Positions 18,216-27,775 of a stretch of DNA of 64,000 nucleotides are shown here, one piece after another. Source of the DNA: Moritella yayanosii (lineage in GTDB: Bacteria > Pseudomonadota > Gammaproteobacteria > Enterobacterales > Moritellaceae). The position numbers were made by a program, and so were the translations under genes. The stretch covers positions 930,001-994,000 of the forward strand of contig NZ_LS483250.1 of the NCBI RefSeq assembly GCF_900465055.1, in the 5' to 3' direction. Each line of letters begins with the position of its first letter. Position 1 is the stretch's first letter. The notes under the pieces are model-generated. The model searched no databases. It saw only the letters and a list, made by a program, of their open reading frames with translations, and was not told the origin of the DNA.

Positions 18216-19583
18216 ATGTTAGAGTTACTCATTGGTTTGGTCGTCACGGTTGGTGTTGGTTACTTCATCGTGAAGGAATACAAAGCCGCGGGTGTATTAC
18301 TCACCGCTGGTATTACGCTACTAATTATAACCGGATTACTCGGTAAACAAATTCTACCATCTAGCATTGCAAGCACAGGTAACAGCCTGACAGACTCATT
18401 AGAGTTTGTTAAGTACATGTTGCAACATCGTGGTGGCGGCTTAGGCATGCAAATTATGTTGCTATGTGGTTTTGCAGCTTACATGACTAAAATTGATGCC
18501 AACAATGTTGTCGTTAAGCAATTCTCAAAGCCATTATCATTTATCAAGTCTCCTTATATCTTACTGGTTGCTGCTTATATCGTTGCTTGTTTAATGTCAC
18601 TGGCAGTAAGCTCTGCGACAGGTCTTGGTGTATTACTCATGGCGACCTTATTCCCAATGATGACGGCAATGGGGATATCCCGACCAGCCGCCGTTGCAGT
18701 TTGTGCATCACCTGCAGCGATCATTTTGTCACCAACGTCCGGTGATGTTGTTGTCGCCGCCGAAAAAGCGGGATTGCCGCTGCATGTATTCGCTGTAGAA
18801 ACAGTACTACCAGTATCAATTAGTGCCATTATTGTGATGGCTGCTGCGGCATTTTTTTGGAATCGTTATTTAGACAAAAAAGAAAATACGCCGATGGTAA
18901 AAACAGATATCTCAGAAATAACGGTAACCGCACCAGGATATTATTCAATTCTGCCGTTTTTACCTATCTTAGGTGTATTCATATTTAATGGCTCTACAAT
19001 TGAAGGGGTGCAACTGGATATCTATACCATCGTGGTTTTTTCTATCTTTATTAGCGCAGTTGTCGACTTCATCACTAAGCGATTTAACGGTAAGGCAACC
19101 TTAGAAGACCTAGAATCTTGTTACGAAGGTATGGCTGATGCATTTAAAGGTGTAGTCATGCTATTAGTCGCTGCTGGTGTATTTGCACAGGGCTTAATGT
19201 CTATTGGTGCTATTGATAATTTAATCGGTCTAGCTGAGGCCGCTGGTGCTGGTGGATTTGCATTAATGCTGATGTTGACAGGTTTAACTGTTGCGGCAGC
19301 AATAGCGACAGGTTCAGGAAACGCACCTTTTTACGCATTTGTTGAACTCGCCCCTACCCTTGCCGCTAAAATGGGTTTAAACCCAGCTTTCTTAATTATT
19401 CCTATGCTACAGGCATCGAATCTCGGTCGCACAATATCTCCGGTCTCAGGTGTAATTGTAGCGACCAGTGGCATGGCTAAAATCAGTCCATTTGAAGTGG
19501 TTAAACGGACTTCAGTCCCCGTGTTAGCAGGCTTAATAACCGTTATCGGTGGTACTGTGGTACTTGTCCCTATGTATGCTTAG
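18216..19583 (+). CDS. dcuC: Anaerobic C4-dicarboxylate transporter DcuC
   Basis: 455 residues, close to E. coli DcuC (461). At least ten hydrophobic segments span the protein, including LLIGLVVTVGVGYFIV at the N-terminus and a C-terminal helix ending VVLVPMYA. Conserved-looking helical breaks are CASPAAIILSPTSGD and the second-half repeat ATGSGNAPFYAFVELAP, plus GRTISPVSGVI. DcuC exports succinate or exchanges C4-dicarboxylates during fumarate respiration or fermentation. The FNR-like box upstream fits anaerobic expression. It is a single gene. Confidence 0.87.
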   Translation: MLELLIGLVVTVGVGYFIVKEYKAAGVLLTAGITLLIITGLLGKQILPSSIASTGNSLTDSLEFVKYMLQHRGGGLGMQIMLLCGFAAYMTKIDANNVVVKQFSKPLSFIKSPYILLVAAYIVACLMSLAVSSATGLGVLLMATLFPMMTAMGISRPAAVAVCASPAAIILSPTSGDVVVAAEKAGLPLHVFAVETVLPVSISAIIVMAAAAFFWNRYLDKKENTPMVKTDISEITVTAPGYYSILPFLPILGVFIFNGSTIEGVQLDIYTIVVFSIFISAVVDFITKRFNGKATLEDLESCYEGMADAFKGVVMLLVAAGVFAQGLMSIGAIDNLIGLAEAAGAGGFALMLMLTGLTVAAAIATGSGNAPFYAFVELAPTLAAKMGLNPAFLIIPMLQASNLGRTISPVSGVIVATSGMAKISPFEVVKRTSVPVLAGLITVIGGTVVLVPMYA

Positions 19584-19634
19584 TTTAGTTTCATAAACTC
19601 AGTAAAATATTCATTATCTCGATAAGACTTGTTA

Positions 19635-19689
19635 TATACCCAAGTTACTTCAAGATGCTGATTGTGCATTTTTAAGCAGCTTGGGTATA
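19635..19689. repeat. Palindrome-ended intergenic element (TATACCCAAG ends)
   Basis: Perfect 10 bp inverted ends TATACCCAAG (19635-19644) and CTTGGGTATA (19680-19689) enclose 35 bp containing TTACTTCAAGATGCTG. Similar TACCCAAGTTACTTCAAGATG segments are, from memory, common between genes in Vibrio-related genomes, so this is probably one copy of a dispersed small repeat. I find no second full copy in the window. Confidence 0.55.
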
Positions 19690-19733
19690 CTAAACTCATT
19701 AAATACATTGTGGTGTATATAGGATAAACAAAA

Positions 19734-20399
19734 GTGAATTACCAAGCAGCTATTTTTGATATGGACGGACTACTTCTCGATACAGAGCGTGTATGTAAAG
19801 GGATCTTTAAGGAAGCATGTGCATCCTTATCCATTCCTTTCTTAGAGGATGTTTACTTAGATATTATTGGTCGTAACTCTCAAGGCATTGAAAAAGTCAT
19901 TCGCGCAGGTTATGGCAGAGATTTAGATTACCCCGTACTACATGAAGCGTGGCGCATTCGCTATAACGCAGTCGTTAAACACCACGCGGTCCCAGTCAAA
20001 GACGGTGTTGTTGAACTCTTAACGTGGTTAAAAAATAATAACATTCCGACGGCTGTTGCAACATCAACACAACAAGATGTGGCTAAAATAAAATTAAGTC
20101 TTGCCGGTTTAGACCACTATTTTGATAACTTAACCACGGGGTGCGAGGTTAAAAATGGTAAACCAGACCCTGAAATTTATTTACTTGCTGCAGACCGCTT
20201 AAAAATTCAACCAGAACAATGTTTAGCCTTTGAAGATTCTAATAACGGTGTACGCGCTGCTGTAAGCGCGAATATGCAAACATTCCAAATACCTGATCTT
20301 GTCCAACCAACTGCAGAAATATTGACATTAGGTCATACTGTAACCTATTCTTTATCAAACGTTTTAGCTACTTTAAAGAAAAATTCACAAGCAGCATAA
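19734..20399 (+). CDS. HAD-superfamily phosphatase (beta-phosphoglucomutase-like)
   Basis: 221 residues starting at GTG with AGGA about nine bases upstream. Motif I FDMDGLLLDTE at residue 8, motif II ATSTQQD near 110, motif III Lys in KNGKPDPEIY and motif IV AFEDSNNGV near 170. The helical cap (about 18-85) places it in HAD subfamily IA. DMDGLLLDTE with GKPDPE is typical of sugar-phosphate phosphatases and of beta-phosphoglucomutase. Nothing nearby involves trehalose or maltose phosphorolysis, so a general sugar-phosphatase (YniC/YqaB type) is the better guess. Confidence 0.85.
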   Translation: MNYQAAIFDMDGLLLDTERVCKGIFKEACASLSIPFLEDVYLDIIGRNSQGIEKVIRAGYGRDLDYPVLHEAWRIRYNAVVKHHAVPVKDGVVELLTWLKNNNIPTAVATSTQQDVAKIKLSLAGLDHYFDNLTTGCEVKNGKPDPEIYLLAADRLKIQPEQCLAFEDSNNGVRAAVSANMQTFQIPDLVQPTAEILTLGHTVTYSLSNVLATLKKNSQAA

Positions 20400-20556
20400 T
20401 ATACTTTAAATAACTTGAGTATAAATATCATTTCCACCTCGAGTAACTATTAAAGAGGGAAAGCTGAAGAAAATATCGATGACGCATACCTACCAGCGCT
20501 GATTTACTCTAATCTTGGCCTTTGTTAGTTAATCATCTAACAATAGATTTAGCCAT

Positions 20557-20850
20557 CTAGTCAATGAACAAGCTTACAAGCGCCTCTAAAGCACCATGAT
20601 CAACTAATGTCGCACTACCAACAACAAAAATGATCATACCGGCAATAAAATAACGAACTAAACGATGCATTCCATCATCTAAAATAGCTTCTGGTGAGCT
20701 ATTGTCAAATTCTACGTCGGATGGCTGCCTATCAGCAAACACTAGGATCTTTTTGTGTTGAAAATACCGATATAAATTAAACCGAGCAATTGCCGCAAAC
20801 AAAAAACCTGATAACATAATTACGCCCAACATCCACTCTAATTCAGTCAT
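20557..20850 (-). CDS. Small two-helix inner membrane protein
   Basis: 97 residues, ATG preceded by AAGGAAGG. Two hydrophobic helices, about 7-26 (MLGVIMLSGFLFAAIA) and 65-85 (YFIAGMIIFVVGSATLV), flank an acidic cytoplasmic-type loop (ADRQPSDVEFDNSSPE). I do not recognise the family. It is a single gene between a phosphatase and the yqhD terminator, with no partner to suggest a role. Confidence 0.7.
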   Translation of the reverse strand: MTELEWMLGVIMLSGFLFAAIARFNLYRYFQHKKILVFADRQPSDVEFDNSSPEAILDDGMHRLVRYFIAGMIIFVVGSATLVDHGALEALVSLFID

Positions 20851-20983
20851 TACCCTTCCTTAAGTATACATCACAACAATTCAATAAAATATATTAAATA
20901 ATATTATCATTGAGTTATAACATCATTGAATTAAAAAAGTATGACACTGGGGCTAATATATGACTAATCGTCATTTTATAACT

Positions 20984-21020
20984 AAAAAAAAAGCTGAAAT
21001 GAATAATCATTCCAGCTTTT
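20984..21020 (-). terminator. Terminator of yqhD
   Basis: On the minus strand AAAAGCTGGAATGA pairs with TCATTTCAGCTTTT (one mismatch), followed by a T-run of at least eight. It lies about 60 bp past the yqhD stop. Confidence 0.9.
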
Positions 21021-21080
21021 ACTAATAACATGTTATTTACGACTAGTTAACGATATAAATAAAGTGGTTAAGCGCTGAAT

Positions 21081-22238
21081 TTACAATGCGGTCTCTAGGA
21101 TTTTACGGCTTACTTCCAAGGTGATATTTTTACGTTCACCGAGTACTACCATGCCGTGTTTCTCTAGTTTTTCAATCAAATTATCAATGTCACCAGCTGT
21201 AATACCCACATCAGTAAGGGTTGTAGGGACTTCCATGGCTTTAAAGAAAGCTTCTGTTTTTGCTATCGCTTGATCGATTTTTTCATCTTCGTCAGCAACA
21301 GTAATATTCCAAATTCGTTCTGCATATTGCAATAGTTTACTGCGTTTATCCTCACGAAGTACTTTCATTACGGCTGGCAATACGATAGATAAACTACGCG
21401 CGTGATCAATGCCATGTGCAGCAGTCAATTCATGGCCAATCATATGCGAGGCCCAATCATGTGGAACACCAGCACCAATAAGGCCGTTTAGCGCCATCGT
21501 TGCTGACCACATAATATTACCGCGAACGTCTAAGTCGTCTTTAGTCTCAGGTTTTAATGCTTTTGGCCCTTCTTCGATAAGCGTCAGCAATAATCCTTCA
21601 GAAAAACGATCTTGTACTTTCGCGTTGATGCTATACGTCATGTACTGTTCCATAATATGAACAAATGCATCTACAACACCATTACTGATCTGGCGATCAG
21701 ATAAACTTAAGCTTACCGCCGGATCTAGGATCGCAAAAGTAGGTCGAACAAGCGGACTACCAAATGATAACTTACTACCGTCACGCATAATTACCGCACC
21801 ACCATTTGACTCAGACCCGGTAGCAGGTAAGGTTAATACCGCTCCCAGAGGTAATGCTTTAGTAACCGATGCACCTTTACTCAAGATATCCCAAGGATCA
21901 TCACCTTCGAATACCGCTGCTGCCGCAATAAATTTACTGCCATCAACAACCGAACCACCACCAACAGCCAAAATATAATCAACGTCATGTTCGTTAATTA
22001 CGTCTAATGCTTTAATTAATTGGTCATATGTTGGATTTGGTTCGATACCTGAGAATTCGACCCAATTATGCTTTGACAATGCCGCCACAACCTGATCATA
22101 AACGCCATTTGATTTGATCGAACCACCACCATAAGTCACTAACACTTTAGCATCTAATGGGATCTCTTTGCTTATCGCTTTAATTTGATCATCACCAAAG
22201 TGAATACGAGTTGAGTTTTGAAACGTGAAATTCAACAT
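21081..22238 (-). CDS. yqhD: NADPH-dependent aldehyde reductase / iron-containing alcohol dehydrogenase YqhD
   Basis: 385 residues, collinear with E. coli YqhD (387). It reduces short-chain and toxic aldehydes with NADPH. Visible: VTYGGGSIK and AVGGGSVVDGSKFIAAA (cofactor site, with the Gly-Gly-Gly-Ser pattern), TLPATGSESN, and the metal ligands in NGVVDAFVHIMEQ, MIGHELTAAHGIDHA. It is downstream of a DJ-1-family gene by 15 bp and probably co-transcribed, a pairing that makes sense for aldehyde or glyoxal defence. A LysR regulator is divergent upstream. Confidence 0.92.
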   Translation of the reverse strand: MLNFTFQNSTRIHFGDDQIKAISKEIPLDAKVLVTYGGGSIKSNGVYDQVVAALSKHNWVEFSGIEPNPTYDQLIKALDVINEHDVDYILAVGGGSVVDGSKFIAAAAVFEGDDPWDILSKGASVTKALPLGAVLTLPATGSESNGGAVIMRDGSKLSFGSPLVRPTFAILDPAVSLSLSDRQISNGVVDAFVHIMEQYMTYSINAKVQDRFSEGLLLTLIEEGPKALKPETKDDLDVRGNIMWSATMALNGLIGAGVPHDWASHMIGHELTAAHGIDHARSLSIVLPAVMKVLREDKRSKLLQYAERIWNITVADEDEKIDQAIAKTEAFFKAMEVPTTLTDVGITAGDIDNLIEKLEKHGMVVLGERKNITLEVSRKILETAL

Positions 22239-22253
22239 GTTTGTTTCCTAGTA

Positions 22254-22952
22254 TTAAGCGTGCGCGATTAATTTTTCCGCTACTAATGCAGAAGACGCTG
22301 GGTTTTGACCTGTAATGATCAAGCCATCTTGTACAGCAAACGGGGTCCAATCAGCAACCTTCTGATAGTCACCGCCACGCTTTACAAGCTCATCTTCTAA
22401 TAAAAATGGTACGATATCAGTCAATTGTACAGCCTCTTCTTCTGTATTTGAAAAACCTGTTACGGCTTTACCCTTAATTACATACTCACCTTCAGGTGTT
22501 TTAACATTTAGTAGCGCCGCACTTGCATGACATACCGCTGACACAGGTTTATTATTAGCAATAAAAGCTGCAAGTAAATCAATTGATGTTTGGTTATCCG
22601 TTAAATCCCAAAGTGGACCGTGGCCGCCTGGGTAAAATACGGCATCAAAGTCTTGCTCGTTTACATCCACGAGTTTCACTGTTGTCGCCAGTGCTTGCTG
22701 TGCGACATCATCAGCATCAAAACGACGAGTTGCATCTGTTTGCATGCTTTCATCGGCACTTTTAGGATCAATCGGTGGCTTACCACCAGCGGGAGAAGCC
22801 AGCGTAATATTCATACCAGCATCAAGGAACACATAATAAGGTGCAGCGAGTTCTTCAACCCAAAAACCCGTCTTTTCGCCTGTATTACCTAAATCAGCAT
22901 GTGATGTTAATACCACTAAAATATTTTTGATCATACTGTTGTTATTCATCAT
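22254..22952 (-). CDS. DJ-1/PfpI-family protein (glyoxalase III/Hsp31-like)
   Basis: 232 residues from the ATG at 22952 (GAGAGAA upstream). Other in-frame starts extend or shorten it slightly. The nucleophile elbow VCHASAAL holds the reactive Cys, GFWVEELAAPY supplies the partner Glu, and YPGGHGPLWDL is the family's glycine-rich strand. Length and motifs match the Hsp31-like group of type 1 glutamine amidotransferase-fold proteins, some of which are glyoxalase III or protein deglycases. It is the first gene of a two-gene operon with yqhD. Confidence 0.85.
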   Translation of the reverse strand: MMNNNSMIKNILVVLTSHADLGNTGEKTGFWVEELAAPYYVFLDAGMNITLASPAGGKPPIDPKSADESMQTDATRRFDADDVAQQALATTVKLVDVNEQDFDAVFYPGGHGPLWDLTDNQTSIDLLAAFIANNKPVSAVCHASAALLNVKTPEGEYVIKGKAVTGFSNTEEEAVQLTDIVPFLLEDELVKRGGDYQKVADWTPFAVQDGLIITGQNPASSALVAEKLIAHA

Positions 22953-23148
22953 AGTTTCTCTCATTTTAAATTTAGTCAGCAATTTATGTCAAAGCTGTTA
23001 TGCAACTGTTTATTCATAGTTACTTGGTTTGTTAACAGCGAATAGAAACAGTCTATACCTCAACATTAAATCTAACAATGCAGAGTATATTAATTACACT
23101 GTTCTATTTTTTGATACAATGTAACTAATATAATTATCTGGATTAGTT

Positions 23149-24054
23149 ATGAATGTTTCATTTGAACAATTAAAAAGTATGGTTGTTTACGCACAGATTG
23201 TCGAACAAGGTACGCTTTCCGCGGCAGCTCGGCATTTAAACCTCTCTCGTGCAGTTGTCAGCTACCATCTTAAAAAGCTGGAAACCCAGTTAGGGCTAAA
23301 ATTGCTTAATCGCACCACACGCAGCTTTACGCTCACCGAAGCTGGACAGCAGTATTACCAGCACTGTCAAGAAATTGCCCTACAGGCTGAAGCAGCAAAT
23401 CAACAAATAGAAAATTTAAAACACGAACCTGAAGGCTTATTAAAGATAACCTGTCCGGTCAATGTTGGATTGCAGATAATTGTTCCGGCATTAAATATAT
23501 TCAAGATCCAATTTCCGAAGATTGAATTAAACATAATACTTACTGATGATATCGTAAACATCATGCAAGAAGGAATTGATCTGGCGATCAGAGGCGCACC
23601 ATTGGTTGATTCAGGCTTGCAAGCACTGAAATTAATATCAATGAAAACCTGCTTATGTGCATCACCCGATTACTTAAACAAATATGGTCGACCCGTTTCT
23701 CCAACTGAACTGAACGAACATAATTGGGTGTTATATAAATTAAGCTCAAGTACCTTAACGCTGACCAAAGGCACTCGTGCTTATAGCGTTAAGCCAAAAG
23801 GGAGTATAAGTACCAACAATGCAGCAGCACGTACAGCATTTGTTGAGGGGGGTCATGGTATTGCAAGGATCCCGCTTTACGATGCCGCACCCAAGATTGC
23901 CGCACACAAACTCGAACAACTGTTGTCTGATTATGAATTATCAAACATTGAGTTATACTGCGTTTTTCCTCCGGGAAGCGCAGGTTCGAAAAAACACCGT
24001 GTGCTATTGAGTTTCTTAAAGGAACATTTTAATCACTTATCGAAAATTATGTGA
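23149..24054 (+). CDS. LysR-family transcriptional regulator
   Basis: 301 residues. The N-terminal winged HTH is typical: FEQLKSMVVYAQIVEQGTLS then AAARHLNLSRAVVSYHLKKLE. An effector-binding domain follows (about 90-300), with GIDLAIRGAP and VEGGHGIARIP. It is divergent from the DJ-1/yqhD operon across a 196 bp gap and probably controls it, as LysR proteins often do (inference from layout). E. coli yqhD is controlled by an AraC-type protein (YqhC), so the regulator class differs here. Confidence 0.9.
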   Translation: MNVSFEQLKSMVVYAQIVEQGTLSAAARHLNLSRAVVSYHLKKLETQLGLKLLNRTTRSFTLTEAGQQYYQHCQEIALQAEAANQQIENLKHEPEGLLKITCPVNVGLQIIVPALNIFKIQFPKIELNIILTDDIVNIMQEGIDLAIRGAPLVDSGLQALKLISMKTCLCASPDYLNKYGRPVSPTELNEHNWVLYKLSSSTLTLTKGTRAYSVKPKGSISTNNAAARTAFVEGGHGIARIPLYDAAPKIAAHKLEQLLSDYELSNIELYCVFPPGSAGSKKHRVLLSFLKEHFNHLSKIM

Positions 24055-24163
24055 CCACGATCGAACTATTACTTTTTAGGCATTATTAATCAAGTCTAAA
24101 CGTCTCTAAACTAGGGTTTGAGGCTAGACTTAAAATTAGTTTTAAACCAGTGGAGATAAACCA

Positions 24164-24547
24164 ATGCAAGCAGTCGCATTTATTAATGAGAAATCAGCAC
24201 TATTAACGAACAATGTAAATAAATTTCTCATGCATAAAGTCAGTTACAGCGTTTTAAGTAACTTGGTATGGGATGTATTACAGGATTGGCAATCTCTAAA
24301 TGTCGTAGACGAAAAGGTCTCAAGTGAAAAAGAGCAGATCTTTTGGTTTCTCATTTTTGAATTACATTATTGGGATGAAGACAAGTTAGAGAGTGATACC
24401 GAGTTACGTCAGAACCTATATAGCTGCGCATTATACTTAGAGCGTGAGCAAGACATACCTAAACATTGTATTGGTTTACGACCAAATAGATTGGTTTCTA
24501 AAGAAACGTCAACAAACATGGAGCAAGATATCGTTACATCACGTTAG
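24164..24547 (+). CDS. Uncharacterised 127-residue protein
   Basis: ATG is preceded by GTGGAGAT with good spacing. The protein is acidic and aromatic-rich, predicted helical, with FWFLIFELHYWDEDKLE in the middle and no signal peptide or transmembrane segment. I do not recognise it. It stands alone between the LysR gene and the terminator at 24611. Confidence 0.65.
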   Translation: MQAVAFINEKSALLTNNVNKFLMHKVSYSVLSNLVWDVLQDWQSLNVVDEKVSSEKEQIFWFLIFELHYWDEDKLESDTELRQNLYSCALYLEREQDIPKHCIGLRPNRLVSKETSTNMEQDIVTSR

Positions 24548-24610
24548 TCCCTAAATTTATAGGCTATTAAGAAACATGGATAATAATAAAATCCGCATTT
24601 CAACATTATA

Positions 24611-24645
24611 AAAAACCCCTTAGAAATTAATATCGCTAAGGGGTT
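24611..24645 (-). terminator. Terminator of the RIO kinase gene
   Basis: AACCCCTTAG/CTAAGGGGTT form a perfect 10 bp stem. On the minus strand it ends GGGGTTTTTTA, about 50 bp after the kinase stop. It may also stop plus-strand transcription of the preceding gene. Confidence 0.85.
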
Positions 24646-24693
24646 CATCATTTAACTTCAAATTATAACTTATCTAACATTCACTAATGCTGG

Positions 24694-25551
24694 TTATTCA
24701 ACCTCTTCCGCAAATTGAATGCGCGCTAAACGCTCAAGTTCTTCTTCTCGTGCTGCATTAATTTCGTCTAAAATACCTTCTACATCAGCAGATTCGGTAC
24801 TTTCAACAAACTCACCGGTCAATTTAACGTCAACAGTAAGTTCTGCAGCTTCGTATAAAGCCCACATTTCTTTAGCATACTTTGTCTTAAGTAATTCTGG
24901 TGCATATTGCCCGTAATATTGGGTCATATTGTCAACATCACGTTCCAGCATCCACTTGGCATTATTGTTTGCTGACGCATCAACGGCTTGAGGCAAATCA
25001 ATAATAACAGGTCCATGTTCATCAACAAGCACATTAAATTCGGATAAATCACCATGAATAAGTCCATCGCAAAGCATGAGCCTTACATAATGGATCACTT
25101 TCTCATGATCAATTACAGCCTGTTCAGGACTTAATTCAACATCCGCTAAACGCGGCGCAGCAAAACCATTAGCATCGGTGACTAGCTCCATGAGTAAGAC
25201 ACCGTCAAAGCAACCATAAGGCTCAGGAACGCGCACACCCGCATTATCTAAGCGATATAACGCATCAACTTCGGCATTTTGCCATATTTTTTCTTGTTCG
25301 CTACGCCCAAAGTTAGAGCCTTTTTCCATTGCACGAGCACGTCGACTGTTACGAACTTTACGACCTTCTCGATATTGCACCGCTTGTTTAAAACTGCGGT
25401 TCTCTACATCTTTGTAAACCTTCGCACAACGGATCTCCTGACCACAACGCACAACGTATACCGTTGCTTCTTTACCACTCATTAACTGACGTAATACTTC
25501 GTCAACAAGCCCGTCATCAACAAGAGGTTGTATTCTTTGAGGCACTTTCAC
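24694..25551 (-). CDS. RIO1-family serine protein kinase
   Basis: 285 residues. ATP-binding GKEATVYVV and the Lys in RCAKVYK, catalytic loop LIHGDLSEFNVLV and metal-binding IIDLPQAV are all intact, in the RIO order and without the activation and substrate loops of classical kinases. The segment FKQAVQYREGRKVRNSRRARAMEKGS is the RIO1-type flexible loop. The C-terminal 60 residues are strongly acidic. Bacterial RIO kinases have no settled substrate. It is a single gene with its own terminator. Confidence 0.9.
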   Translation of the reverse strand: MKVPQRIQPLVDDGLVDEVLRQLMSGKEATVYVVRCGQEIRCAKVYKDVENRSFKQAVQYREGRKVRNSRRARAMEKGSNFGRSEQEKIWQNAEVDALYRLDNAGVRVPEPYGCFDGVLLMELVTDANGFAAPRLADVELSPEQAVIDHEKVIHYVRLMLCDGLIHGDLSEFNVLVDEHGPVIIDLPQAVDASANNNAKWMLERDVDNMTQYYGQYAPELLKTKYAKEMWALYEAAELTVDVKLTGEFVESTESADVEGILDEINAAREEELERLARIQFAEEVE

Positions 25552-25675
25552 TAGTTATTATTCCCTAGTTAACCGTTACATGAACCTAGGATAATAACAT
25601 TAAGTTAATTTGTTTTAAAAGACTATAGCCTAATTTATGAACGGTCATCATTGAGTTTTTCAATGATTAGTGGCT

Positions 25676-27772
25676 TTACCACTCAGATAAAATAGCTACT
25701 GGCGTGAATTGCGGGCCAAACTGCTCACACAATTGCTCTGCGCGCTGCTTAAAATTATCCACGCCATGGTGATCTATAAACTGTAAAACACCTCCCGTCC
25801 AAGCAGGAAATCCTAACCCCAAAATAGAACCGATATTAGCATCGCGCGTACTTGTCACTACGCCTTCTTCATAGGCTCTAAGTGCTTCGAGTGATTGCAC
25901 AAACAACAAGCGGTCTTTAACTGTATCTATATCCCAGTTATCTTGTGTCGGAAATACATCAACTAACCCAGCCCATAATTGCTTGTGCCCTTGCCCGTTG
26001 TAATCATAGAAGCCTGCGCCCGCTAGTTTTCCAAGTCGTTTTAATGCCAGAAGCTTATCTAACACAGCATCGGCTGGGTTATCAAGCAGCGCTTTACCTT
26101 CGGCTTTAAAATCTAATCGAGCTTGATTCCGCACATTATCAATCAGTGATAGGCTCACCTCATCAGTAATAGCCAAAGGCCCCACTGGTAATCCGGCTTG
26201 AATAGCGGCATTCTCAATAACTTCAGCGGGAATGCCCTCACTTAACAGTCGCATACCTTCCGAAACATAAGTAAAAAACACCCTTGAGGTAAAAAAGCCA
26301 CGACTATCGTTAACCACAATGGGCACTTTACCGATTTGGATCACTAAGTCATAAGCTGCTGCCAGTGTCGCGGATGATGTTTTATCGCCTTTAATAATCT
26401 CGACGAGCGGCATTTTGTCTACCGGAGAAAAGAAGTGTAACCCAATAAAGTTTTCAGGTTTTGTCGACGCGGTGGCTAAACTTGAAATGGGTAATGTCGA
26501 TGTGTTTGATGCCATGATCAGCTCATCTCCAACAGCGGTCAATATCTCTGTGATAGCTTGATACTTAACTTTACGGTCTTCAAAAACAGCCTCAATAACC
26601 ATATCACAACCGATTAAATCTGCTGATTCTTTAGTTGGCGTAATACGTTGTAAAATTGCACATTTTTGTTCATCTTCCAATTTACAGTTAGCTAATATCG
26701 ACGCGGTATATGACTTAGCAAAGACCGCCTTTTCCAAACTAATATCTTTTAAGATCACGGTAATACCATGACTCGCTAGTGCATAAGCAATACCCGCACC
26801 CATCATACCGGCGCCTAATACTCCGACTTTACTGAATTTTTTAACTGGCTGCTCAAGAGGACGAGAAGCCCCCGCTTTAATTTCATTATACTGATGCCAA
26901 AACGTATTAATCATATTCTTAGCCACTTGACCACGAATGATACTAAGAAAATAACGTGTTTCTAATCTTAACGCTGTTTCAACATCCACTTCAGTCGATT
27001 CAATCATCACTGATAAGATAGCTTCAGGTGCGGGTAAGTTACCTTGTGTTTTTTTCTTTAATGTAGCAGGCGCTTGCACAATCATGCTGACGACATTAGG
27101 GTCACTCACATTGCCCCCCGGTAGCTGATAGCCATTTATATCAAAACCTTGGCTAACCGGGTGCTGCTGTGACAAGATCCAATTCGTTGCTTGCGCCATC
27201 ATTTGCACATTTGATGTTGCGGTTTGATTTATCAAGCCTAGTTTAAAGCCCTCTTCACTATCAAATTGTTTACCTTTAACTAGATAAGGCATTGCCGCTT
27301 TCAAGCCGAGTAATCGCGTCATTCTGACAATGCCACCGACACCAGGTATTAAACCTAAGGTTACTTCAGGTAAACCTAATCGCACATTTTTCACCAGCGC
27401 TACGCGATAATGACAGGCTAATGCTAATTCCCAGCCACTGCCAAGTGCGGCACCATTAATACAAGCAACAACGGGTTTCCCACACGTTTCTAACCAACGC
27501 ATTGCATCTTTAAGCGAAGACAATAACTGGAAACTTTCCTCAATACCTTGTTCAGCACTTTGACTCAGTTCGGTGATATCACCACCAGCAAAAAAACTTG
27601 TTTTCGCAGATCGTAAGATCACACCGGTAAACGTCATCTGCTTGAGCTTGTTAACGGTCGTGACATAGTCATCAATAAAACTGCGATCAAGTAAATTCAC
27701 CTTTGAAGCAGGTTTATCGAAGATTAAATGCACTATTGCTGCATCGTCTTGCTCTAAACGGATTGATGACAT
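25676..27772 (-). CDS. Multifunctional fatty-acid oxidation enzyme (enoyl-CoA hydratase/3-hydroxyacyl-CoA dehydrogenase)
   Basis: 698 residues. Crotonase domain about 1-190, with both catalytic glutamates in GSGWELALACHY and GLPEVTLGLIPGVGG. Dehydrogenase domain about 310-695, with NAD-binding VGVLGAGMMGAGIA, IGLHFFSPVDKMPLVE (catalytic His), SRGFFTSRVFF and a C-terminal half repeat. Layout and length match FadJ/FadB alpha subunits. It lies 3 bp after the thiolase gene, so the two make the usual beta-oxidation complex. FadJ versus FadN-like assignment is open, so I give no symbol. Confidence 0.88.
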   Translation of the reverse strand: MSSIRLEQDDAAIVHLIFDKPASKVNLLDRSFIDDYVTTVNKLKQMTFTGVILRSAKTSFFAGGDITELSQSAEQGIEESFQLLSSLKDAMRWLETCGKPVVACINGAALGSGWELALACHYRVALVKNVRLGLPEVTLGLIPGVGGIVRMTRLLGLKAAMPYLVKGKQFDSEEGFKLGLINQTATSNVQMMAQATNWILSQQHPVSQGFDINGYQLPGGNVSDPNVVSMIVQAPATLKKKTQGNLPAPEAILSVMIESTEVDVETALRLETRYFLSIIRGQVAKNMINTFWHQYNEIKAGASRPLEQPVKKFSKVGVLGAGMMGAGIAYALASHGITVILKDISLEKAVFAKSYTASILANCKLEDEQKCAILQRITPTKESADLIGCDMVIEAVFEDRKVKYQAITEILTAVGDELIMASNTSTLPISSLATASTKPENFIGLHFFSPVDKMPLVEIIKGDKTSSATLAAAYDLVIQIGKVPIVVNDSRGFFTSRVFFTYVSEGMRLLSEGIPAEVIENAAIQAGLPVGPLAITDEVSLSLIDNVRNQARLDFKAEGKALLDNPADAVLDKLLALKRLGKLAGAGFYDYNGQGHKQLWAGLVDVFPTQDNWDIDTVKDRLLFVQSLEALRAYEEGVVTSTRDANIGSILGLGFPAWTGGVLQFIDHHGVDNFKQRAEQLCEQFGPQFTPVAILSEW

Positions 27773-27775
27773 ACT

